From CAYGVT01 sp964353355 (GTDB taxonomy: Archaea > Thermoplasmatota > DTKX01 > GCA-020343715), in the NCBI GenBank assembly GCA_964353355.1, contig CAYGVT010000137.1:1-5403 (forward strand): a stretch of DNA of 5,403 nt. The letters are read 5' to 3'. Shown in pieces: positions 1 through 5,159 of this stretch (positions within the stretch are counted from its first letter, which is position 1; each line of letters starts with the position of its first letter). The notes under the pieces are model-generated. The model saw only the letters and a list, made by a program, of their open reading frames with translations. It did no database searches and was not told where the DNA came from. Made by a program: the position numbers and the translations under genes.

Positions 1-396
1 CCCGATGGCCGTCGAGTACTTGCGCTTGAGGTTGTCGACGCGCATCCTCTCTTGGTCCTGCGCCGGGACCGCGGTCTCGGCCCGTGACATGTCCCTGAAC
101 AGCTGCTCGGTCTCCTTGGAGGCGGCCTCCGTCTCCTTGGGCCCCATGGTGAGCGTCCCCTCCTCCATCCCCTCGGTCGTGAGCATCGCGGCCACACCGA
201 TGGGCCCCTTCTGCTCGATCGTGACCTCCTCGAGCTCGGCCGTCCTCACGCCGCCCTCCTTCGGCACGGCCCGGGCCATGCCGAGCTCCAGCTCCATCTG
301 GTCGGCCGTGGCCTTGACCTCGGCCGCCATGTGCTTGAGGGCGTCGTGCTTCTCCTGCACCTCCTCCTCGGCCTCCCTCCTCTCCTCGCGCCGCTT
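1..396 (-). other. Cytoplasmic tail, coiled-coil-forming, incomplete (residues 1503-1634+)
   Basis: At least 132 residues follow the membrane helix. The first 45 or so (KRREERREAEEEVQEKHDAL, then KHMAAEV, ATADQMELELGM) are highly charged with regularly placed hydrophobic residues, as in a coiled coil. After that comes an acidic, Thr/Glu/Met-rich stretch, then DQERMRVDNLKRKYSTAIG at the window edge. No kinase, receiver or other enzymatic domain is seen in the visible part. Confidence 0.7.
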
Positions 397-3300
397 GGAC
401 ACGACGACGAAGCCGACGCTGACGAGCACGAGGATTGCGACCAGGACGCCCACGAGCAGGACCCAGTTGGTCCGCTCCAGGATGCCGGGCTCGTACGGGG
501 GCGGGGGAGGGGTCGGGATCTCGACGGGCAGGATGACGATCTCGATGGAGACGTTCCTGGTGTGCTCGCCGTCCGTGACGCTCAGCGTGATGTTGTACGT
601 GCCCTCGAGGGAGAAGTTGGTGGTGATGCTCGTGCCCCAGCCGATGAGGTGCGTGCCGTTCCAGTACCAGGAGAAGTTCAGCCCCTGCCCGTACTGCGTG
701 TCCGGGTCGGAGCACGCCCCTATGAGGGAGAACGTCACGTTCGCCTTGTACCTCTCCCCCGTCCGCGGGCTGACGATGCGGGGCTGGTCGGGCGGGTCGT
801 TCATGTTGACGACCTTGATGGTGAAGTTGAGCCGCACCTTCACCGATGGGGACCCGGCGTCGTACATCGTGAGCGCGAACCTGAGCGTGCCGATCTCATC
901 GTTGCCAGGCTGGAACCGCATCTCGCCCGTCGCCCCAACAAGCTCGACCGCCGTGGTGTTGACCGAGAACACCAGCTCGTCGCCCTCCACGTCGATGGCC
1001 CCCATGGAGATGACGAGGAGCTCGCCCTGCTCGACCTCCAGGTGCACGGGGTCGGCGGCGATGGGCTCCCCGTTCACGGTCGTGAACCGTGGGGCGTCGT
1101 TGACAGGAGTCACCGTGACCAGTACAGTCTGGGCGGCCTGGAACCCGTCGTCGCTGGCGATGAAGGTGATGCTCTCCTGCCCGTTCCAGTCCCTCTCGGG
1201 CTCAAGCGTGACCTTGCCCGTCGCGGGGCCGATGGTGACCCTGATGTGCCCCGGCACGGGGGCGACCCTGTACGCCAGCTCGTCGCCGTCCGGGTCCTCG
1301 AAGGCCGCCGCCAGGTCGACCCAGCTGCTGTCGACCGCGTCCTCGGCGAGCTCGGGGTTGCCGAGCGGCACCCTCACCCGCGGGGGCGCGTTGCGGATGA
1401 CCACCCACGCGGTCGCGGGGGGGCTCTCGTCGATGCCGTCGAAGGCGCGCACCTCCACCGTCCAGTTCTCGCCGCGCGCCGTGAGGGCCGAGGTGACGAT
1501 GTCGCCCGTGATGACGTCGACGGGCGCGCCGTCGCGCCACCAGAGGAAGCGGTAGACGACCGACGTCTCGACGTCCGACGAGGGCGTGACCACCTCGACC
1601 GTGAGGGACATGGTCGTGGTCGGCGCCTCTGGCGAAATGCGCACCACGGGCGCCGTCGGCACGTTGTTGAGAACCTCGATGACGCGGGGGAACTCGATGT
1701 GGCCCGAGGTCTCGGAGTCAGAATCGCCCGCGACGGCGCGGACGTCGTACCACCCCACCGACGAGTCCGCGAGCGGGCCGATGGGAACGGCCCACCGCGC
1801 CCCGTCGAAGGCCGGCGTCCCCAGCATCGTGGAGGACCAGGTCGTCGCTCCCTCCGGCCGGACCTCCAGGTGGACATCGAGCTCGCCCGCCGTGTCGTAC
1901 TCGTCGGACACGTTGAGGTAGAGCGTGTCGCGCGCCATCCTCAGCACGGACGGGGACGCGACGGAGAGGCCCTCTATGACGGGCGCGCGCCGGACGCGCT
2001 TGGTCCAGTTGAGCCACAGCTCGTCGACGCCCGAGCCCTGGAACGAGTCGATGCGGTCGAAGGTGATGGAGAGCCGTATGGAGGGGTGCTCCTTCACCCT
2101 GAAGGCCTCCGCCAGGGATACCCCGTGGGTCCCGGTGGTCAGGCTCGCGCTCGCGAGGACCTCCCACGTCCCCGCGTCGAGCACCCGCAGGACGGTGGAC
2201 GCGCCGGACTGGATGGTCGCGGTGTACCTCAGCGTGTGGAACACGCCGGTGTCCGACGGGACCTCGGGGGTTATCGCCTTGGAGACGTACGCACCGACGC
2301 TGGCGTTGACGGCGCGCGCGACCAGGGCGTCGGTCGCGCCGACCGTGGGCAGGGCGATGTCGGGGGACGCGCCCCAGCCTGAGGCACCGCCCAGGTAGAC
2401 CACGGAGGGCGTCGAGTAGCTCGTCCCATTGCTGTCGCACGCGAAAACGAGGTCCTTCCAGCCCGTCCCGTCAAGGTCCGCGACCGCGACCGCCACGGCG
2501 CCGGTAGTGGGGAGGCGCGCGCTAGGGGACGCCGGGAGCCCCCCGAGCCCGTCGTTGAGGTACACGCAGGACCTCACGCTCCTGCTCTCCGTGTTGTCCA
2601 GGGCGTTCGCGAACACGACGTCCAGGTGGCCGTCGCCGTCCAGGTCCGCGACCTCCACGTCCTCCGCCCCCACCGTCGGGAGACCGCGAGGCGTTGCGTT
2701 GAACCCGCCTCCCGCCCTGCCCCAGTAGACGTAGCTGTCTATCTCCGTCTGGCCCCCCGCGAAGCTGTTGGCGAACACCAAGTCGGGCCTCCCGTCCCCG
2801 TCGATGTCGCCCTCCGCCACCGCCCGCGCCCCGCGGGTCGACAGGCGGTGGGAGGGCGTGGGGCCGTCGAAGCCTGTGGGCCCCTGGAGGAACACGAGGC
2901 TGTCCGTGAGCGTCGAGGTCGACCTGTAGCAGGCGAACACGAGGTCGGGCCTCCCGTCCCCGTCGACGTCGCAGGCGTCCACGTCGGACGCGCCCGTGGT
3001 GTTGAGCTCTACGTCCGGGGCGGCGCTCCAGCCCGTCACGCGCCCCCAGTAGAGGGCGCTTCTGACCAGGTAGGTGGTCCCGTCCTGCTCCTGAGCCAGG
3101 ACCAGGTCGCCCCATCCGTCGCCATTGAGGTCGGTGAGGAGCACGTCCGAGGCGCCCGTCGAGGCGAACTCGTGGTCGGGCCTGGACCCCCACCCGAGGC
3201 TCGAGCCCATGTAGAGCGGGCTTCTGGCCGCGAAGGCCTGGTCGGCGGTGCGGTGGATGGCGAAGGCGACGTCCATGAAGCCGTCGCCATCGATGTCCTC

Positions 3301-4902
3301 GACGTCCGCGGCCGAGGCGCCCGCGGTCGGGAAGGACAGCCGGGGAGCGGTCAGAAGGGACGGGGCGGCCGCGTCGAGGTACATCGTGCTGCCGATGTTG
3401 TAGCCCGCGTCGCTGCGCAGCCCGGTCACCAGGAGCTGCTGCGTCCCGCCCGCCCACTCCGGCCGGAGCATCGAATCGGCGAGGTCGGCGTTGACGAGGC
3501 GGTCCACGCGGGCGGTGAAGTCGAACCTCTCCCTCCAGGTCCCGCGCGGCATCCAGCCGACGGACCAGTCGAGGAGCCTGGGGGCGGTCGCCAGGTCGGT
3601 CACGCTCCAGGTGGCCCGCAGCTTGATGGTCGTGTACTGGAACGGGGAGAGCAACGAGAGGTCCATGTACTCGTCCATGACGGCCGTGAACGCGGGGATG
3701 GGCATGCCGCTCGTTGTGTCGATGACGTCGACGGCTATCGTGCCGCCGGCGTCGGCCGTCCGGACGACGCGGGATACGTCCCACCGCTGGCCCGGCACGA
3801 GGTTGATGGGGTCGGACACGAGCACGTTGTTCTGGGGGGTGCGCATGACAGACCCCGGCACGATCTGCTTGGCGATGGTGCTCGACGACCACCGGAGCTG
3901 GCACGACGCACCGCCATTGTTCTCGTAGTACTCCACCTTTAGGTCGTGCCTCCCCTTGGTCAGCTGGACGTTCGCGGGGTACTCGGTCGGGGCCTGGTCG
4001 AACCACTTGTCCACCAGCCTGGTCCCGTCAATCCAGAGCCGGCCCCCGTCGTCCACGGTGAGGTAGAAGGTGTACTGGCCCGCCACCGGCGCCTCGACCG
4101 TGCCCACCCACCTGATGGAGAAGGTGTTGACGTCGAGGCCCGCGGGCCCGTTGTTGCCCCAGTTGAAGTTGATGACCTCGTGGTCCTTCGTGTACTTGAA
4201 AACGGACAGGTCCCTGTCGTCGTAGTAGTGGCCCAGAAGACCGCCAGGGATGCCGTCGGAGACCACCGAGGCGTAGCCGTTGCCGATGAGGAGGTCGCCC
4301 CTCGACCCCTCGCGGTCGAGCCCCACGAACGGGTCGTGCCATTCGTCCGGCGCGCCGAACACCATCCTCCAGTCGAGGAGGGTGGGCTTGAAGCTGCCGT
4401 TGGCGACGAGGTCGACCTGCATCCGCACCCTCGGGTACATGTCCTTGGACAGGCCGTAGAGCGAGACTGCGCCCCTCTCCAGGTCCGCGAGGCCCGGGAC
4501 GGTCTCGTTCGCGTACCCGGCCACGCTCGGCTCCTTGCTCGCGTTGAGGATGGAGACCAGGACGCGGCTGCCCCCGGGCGCGTCGTAGGTGATGCGCGCG
4601 TAGTCGAAGATGTAGCCGTCCGGGCACGTGATGATGGACGATGCTACCCAGCCCACGGAGGCACTCGAGAGGAGGCGGGCCTCGCCCCCCGTGACCTCGA
4701 CGCCGACGAGGCCGACGGGCGGCACGTACACATGGCTGGAATCGTCGAGCGCGTCGTACCACTCGGGCGGGGTGGAGAGCATGGGCGTGAGCCCGCCGCC
4801 GTCCCAATCGTCGGCCGCCGTCCCCGCGGGCATGTAGGGGAGCCCGATGAGGAGTAGCACGCCCACGGCGAGGAGAGGCCTTGTGTCCACCCGGCGCATC
4901 AT
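1..4902 (-). CDS. Giant membrane-anchored surface protein with PA14, FG-GAP propeller and Ig/cadherin-like domains (3' end outside window)
   Basis: The minus frame from ATG 4902 to the window edge has no stop across 1634 codons, has G or C at nearly every third codon position, and gives readable domains throughout, so no frameshift is present. Order by residue: signal peptide 1-30; beta-sandwich module 84-182; PA14 220-345; second module copy 361-450; calcium-loop beta-propeller about 470-862; third module copy 872-970; five Ig/PKD/cadherin-like domains 973-1462; proline-rich stalk 1463-1472; membrane helix 1480-1502; cytoplasmic tail from 1503. About 18 N-x-S/T sequons lie before the helix and none after it in the visible part, as expected for an exported, possibly glycosylated ectodomain. 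An ATG ATG pair opens the frame; the first is chosen because it directly precedes the signal peptide, and the upstream in-frame region meets TAG 27 codons earlier (a GTG at 4911 is an alternative). Surface adhesion or ligand recognition is inferred from the domains; the ligand and any enzymatic activity are unknown, and no catalytic domain is seen. The gene has its own promoter. Confidence 0.93.
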   Translation of the reverse strand, partial: MMRRVDTRPLLAVGVLLLIGLPYMPAGTAADDWDGGGLTPMLSTPPEWYDALDDSSHVYVPPVGLVGVEVTGGEARLLSSASVGWVASSIITCPDGYIFDYARITYDAPGGSRVLVSILNASKEPSVAGYANETVPGLADLERGAVSLYGLSKDMYPRVRMQVDLVANGSFKPTLLDWRMVFGAPDEWHDPFVGLDREGSRGDLLIGNGYASVVSDGIPGGLLGHYYDDRDLSVFKYTKDHEVINFNWGNNGPAGLDVNTFSIRWVGTVEAPVAGQYTFYLTVDDGGRLWIDGTRLVDKWFDQAPTEYPANVQLTKGRHDLKVEYYENNGGASCQLRWSSSTIAKQIVPGSVMRTPQNNVLVSDPINLVPGQRWDVSRVVRTADAGGTIAVDVIDTTSGMPIPAFTAVMDEYMDLSLLSPFQYTTIKLRATWSVTDLATAPRLLDWSVGWMPRGTWRERFDFTARVDRLVNADLADSMLRPEWAGGTQQLLVTGLRSDAGYNIGSTMYLDAAAPSLLTAPRLSFPTAGASAADVEDIDGDGFMDVAFAIHRTADQAFAARSPLYMGSSLGWGSRPDHEFASTGASDVLLTDLNGDGWGDLVLAQEQDGTTYLVRSALYWGRVTGWSAAPDVELNTTGASDVDACDVDGDGRPDLVFACYRSTSTLTDSLVFLQGPTGFDGPTPSHRLSTRGARAVAEGDIDGDGRPDLVFANSFAGGQTEIDSYVYWGRAGGGFNATPRGLPTVGAEDVEVADLDGDGHLDVVFANALDNTESRSVRSCVYLNDGLGGLPASPSARLPTTGAVAVAVADLDGTGWKDLVFACDSNGTSYSTPSVVYLGGASGWGASPDIALPTVGATDALVARAVNASVGAYVSKAITPEVPSDTGVFHTLRYTATIQSGASTVLRVLDAGTWEVLASASLTTGTHGVSLAEAFRVKEHPSIRLSITFDRIDSFQGSGVDELWLNWTKRVRRAPVIEGLSVASPSVLRMARDTLYLNVSDEYDTAGELDVHLEVRPEGATTWSSTMLGTPAFDGARWAVPIGPLADSSVGWYDVRAVAGDSDSETSGHIEFPRVIEVLNNVPTAPVVRISPEAPTTTMSLTVEVVTPSSDVETSVVYRFLWWRDGAPVDVITGDIVTSALTARGENWTVEVRAFDGIDESPPATAWVVIRNAPPRVRVPLGNPELAEDAVDSSWVDLAAAFEDPDGDELAYRVAPVPGHIRVTIGPATGKVTLEPERDWNGQESITFIASDDGFQAAQTVLVTVTPVNDAPRFTTVNGEPIAADPVHLEVEQGELLVISMGAIDVEGDELVFSVNTTAVELVGATGEMRFQPGNDEIGTLRFALTMYDAGSPSVKVRLNFTIKVVNMNDPPDQPRIVSPRTGERYKANVTFSLIGACSDPDTQYGQGLNFSWYWNGTHLIGWGTSITTNFSLEGTYNITLSVTDGEHTRNVSIEIVILPVEIPTPPPPPYEPGILERTNWVLLVGVLVAILVLVSVGFVVVSKRREERREAEEEVQEKHDALKHMAAEVKATADQMELELGMARAVPKEGGVRTAELEEVTIEQKGPIGVAAMLTTEGMEEGTLTMGPKETEAASKETEQLFRDMSRAETAVPAQDQERMRVDNLKRKYSTAIG
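397..465 (-). other. Transmembrane helix (residues 1480-1502)
   Basis: Trp1480 is followed by an unbroken hydrophobic run (VLLVGVLVAILVLVSVGFVVV) bounded by SKRREERR. The basic flank at the C-terminal side places the C-terminus in the cytoplasm. The helix is preceded by a stalk with PTPPPPP at 1463-1469. Confidence 0.92.
517..1992 (-). other. Array of about five Ig/PKD/cadherin-like domains (residues 971-1462)
   Basis: Boundaries are marked by recurrent linkers: LNNVPTAP (1079), RNAPPRV (1171), VNDAPRF (Asn1268) and MNDPPDQP (Asn1368), about 90-100 residues apart. The third domain has D1203PDGDELAY and the fourth D1304VEGDELVF, typical of calcium-stiffened cadherin-like repeats; the last has WYWNG and VTDGEHTRN, which resemble PKD domains. 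Nine of the sequons fall in or after this array. The array probably acts as a rigid stalk that lifts the propeller and PA14 away from the membrane. Confidence 0.8.
1993..2289 (-). other. Unnamed beta-sandwich module, copy 3 (residues 872-970)
   Basis: This copy runs from VSKAITPEVPSDTG through TVLRVLDAGTWEVL and PSIRLSITF to ELWLNWTKR (Trp966). It is the most diverged of the three, with Asn instead of Asp before the closing Trp, but keeps the order of landmarks over its full length. It follows the last propeller blade with almost no linker. Confidence 0.55.
2771..2810 (-). repeat. Direct repeat, unit A (propeller blade with loop at 699)
   Basis: These 40 bases match 2933-2972 at 37 of 40 positions, including 23 identical bases in a row (2782-2804 against 2944-2966). 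The offset is 162 bases, exactly 54 codons, equal to the blade period, and both units code for the calcium loop and the following VFA strand. Confidence 0.85.
2933..2972 (-). repeat. Direct repeat, unit B (propeller blade with loop at 645)
   Basis: Partner of the repeat at 2771-2810, one blade (162 bases) away. Both encode the same DGDGRPDL core with the same codons, including AGG CCC for Arg-Pro, so the similarity goes beyond protein-level constraint alone. Confidence 0.85.
3553..3822 (-). other. Unnamed beta-sandwich module, copy 2 (residues 361-450)
   Basis: This copy runs from VSDPINLVPGQRWDV through TIAVDVIDTTSGMPI to TTIKLRAT and PRLLDWSVGW (Trp446). It is the shortest of the three copies (83 residues from the first Ser landmark to the closing Trp, against 90 and 92). 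It directly precedes the propeller. Confidence 0.6.
3868..4245 (-). other. PA14 domain (residues 220-345)
   Basis: The segment starts GGLLGHYYDDRDL, has the core RWVGTVEAPVAGQYTFYL followed by TVDDGGRLWIDG (Asp284-Asp285, Trp290), then LVDKW, and ends GRHDLKVEYYENNGGASCQL and RWSS (Trp338). These are the standard PA14 landmarks. In PA14 lectins an adjacent Asp pair holds the calcium that contacts sugar; Asp284-Asp285 sit at the equivalent place, so carbohydrate binding is possible but not shown. The domain is sandwiched between module copies 1 and 2. Confidence 0.9.
4357..4653 (-). other. Unnamed beta-sandwich module, copy 1 (residues 84-182)
   Basis: The copy begins GWVASSIITCPDGYIFDYAR, continues with the strand VLVSILNAS, and ends with PRVRMQV and LLDWRMVF (Trp178). 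The same order of landmarks recurs in copies 2 and 3: S-x-x-I-x-x-P near the start, a V-x-V-x-[IV]-[LI][ND] strand in the middle, [IV][RK][LM] late, and a closing hydrophobic-[DN]-W. I cannot name the family; similar segments are familiar to me from archaeal FG-GAP surface proteins, and a jelly-roll/galactose-binding-like fold is only a guess. Confidence 0.6.
4813..4902 (-). other. Signal peptide of the surface protein
   Basis: Residues 1-30 show a basic n-region (MMRRVDTR), a hydrophobic core (PLLAVGVLLLIGLPYMP) and small residues AGTAA before DDW, giving a likely signal-peptidase-I site after Ala30. No lipobox cysteine and no twin-arginine motif with the required consensus is present, so export by the Sec route is inferred. 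Confidence 0.85.
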
Positions 4903-4905
4903 CCC

Positions 4906-4912
4906 GACCACC
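4906..4912 (-). promoter_or_regulatory. Ribosome-binding site of the surface-protein gene
   Basis: The minus strand reads GGTGGTC just before the ATG at 4902, with three bases (GGG) between. It differs by one base from GGTGATC, the sequence complementary to the archaeal 16S rRNA tail, and supports the ATG ATG start at 4902/4899. The GTG at 4911 lies inside this element and would leave it without function. Confidence 0.5.
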
Positions 4913-5005
4913 CGACCGCGGAGAGGGGTGCCGGCATCACCGCAGATGTCCTCCTGGCGACGGCGCCCCACATCGTGGTCCTAGGTGGGATGCCGCCTTG
5001 CGCGA

Positions 5006-5013
5006 TATATAAA
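5006..5013 (-). promoter_or_regulatory. Archaeal TATA box (box A) of the surface-protein gene
   Basis: The minus strand reads TTTATATA at 5013-5006, the classical archaeal box A, directly preceded by GGAAGGG (5020-5014), a purine-rich stretch suited to a TFB-recognition element. It is the strongest AT-rich island in a very GC-rich window and lies upstream of the ATG at 4902. With the usual spacing of about 26 bases from box centre to start, transcription would begin near 4983, giving a leader of roughly 80 bases. The orientation TTTATATA rather than TATATAAA, and the lack of a plus-strand gene downstream, favour minus-strand use. Confidence 0.75.
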
Positions 5014-5159
5014 CCCTTCCCAATGACGACACCGAGGGTGGCAGGCCCGATGGACCGGCCTTGACAGGCGTCGCTATAGGACATGCGATCGGCCCGACGC
5101 GTCCTGGGTCGGCCTGCCTGGTGGGGTCCTGGGCCAATCCCACGGGAGGGGCTGTCGAC

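Larger units (their letters stand above)
2317..3495 (-). other. FG-GAP/VCBS calcium-binding beta-propeller (residues about 470-862)
   Basis: Six repeats each carry an EF-hand-like calcium loop: D536IDGDGFMD, D591LNGDGWGD, D645VDGDGRPD, D699IDGDGRPD, D753LDGDGHLD and D809LDGTGWKD. The first Asp residues are spaced 55, 54, 54, 54 and 56 residues apart. Each loop is followed by a D[LV][VA][FL]A strand, a Y[WML]G-type strand and a P-T-x-G-A turn. An earlier degenerate unit (D473LADSMLRPE, then QQLLVTG and MYLD) lacks the loop but fits the repeat, and the last repeat completes with LPTVGATDALVA, which suggests seven blades in all. Such propellers occur in integrin alpha chains and in many prokaryotic surface proteins, where they bind proteins or polysaccharides. 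Confidence 0.92.
4903..5159. other. Intergenic region between the SHOCT-like gene and the surface-protein gene
   Basis: These 257 bases hold the TATA box and predicted leader of the surface-protein gene (right to left, 5013 to 4903). Between the upstream stop and the TATA box there are about 147 bases with no T-rich tract on the minus strand, so no obvious archaeal terminator is seen. An 8-base inverted repeat (GGCAGGCC at 5040-5047, GGCCTGCC at 5111-5118) and a direct repeat GTCCTGGG (5101-5108 and 5126-5133) are present; in DNA this GC-rich they may be chance. No convincing complete gene lies here; a small ORF ending at 4899 is discussed under findings. Confidence 0.8.

Noticed and set aside
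5..2382. Two long plus-strand open frames (5-1555, 516 codons; 331-2382, 683 codons)
   Set aside because: They lie opposite the surface-protein gene. Their translations are low-complexity, rich in Ser/Thr/Pro or in Arg/Gly/His/Asp, with no recognisable domains, whereas the minus frame gives clear domains across the same bases. High GC removes stop codons and produces such shadows.
2771..2972. Near-identical 40-base repeats as CRISPR or mobile-element ends
   Set aside because: Only two strong copies exist, they are in frame within the propeller gene, and the spacing equals one blade; they are coding repeats.
1718..4807. Minus-strand open frames at 1718-2440, 2522-4006 and 4028-4807
   Set aside because: They are on the coding strand but in a different frame from the surface-protein gene. 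Their products are Arg/Pro/Gly-rich without domains. The true frame passes through all three without a stop and carries the FG-GAP and PA14 motifs.
2626..4857. Plus-strand open frames at 2626-3942 and 3946-4857
   Set aside because: Same reason: Arg/Gly/Val-rich translations without domains, opposite the propeller and PA14 regions.
5061..5080. Plus-strand TTGACA (5061-5066) and TATAGG (5075-5080) as a bacterial promoter
   Set aside because: The spacing is only 8 bases instead of about 17, and no plus-strand gene follows.
4899..5084. Minus-strand 61-codon open frame starting at 5084
   Set aside because: Its start lies upstream of the TATA box at 5013-5006, so the predicted transcript would not contain it. 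Only the part from 4973 could be translated, and that is treated as a low-confidence finding.
5040..5118. Inverted repeat GGCAGGCC / GGCCTGCC as a terminator or operator
   Set aside because: The arms are only 8 bases, 63 bases apart, in GC-rich DNA, with no T tract after them; nothing distinguishes it from chance.
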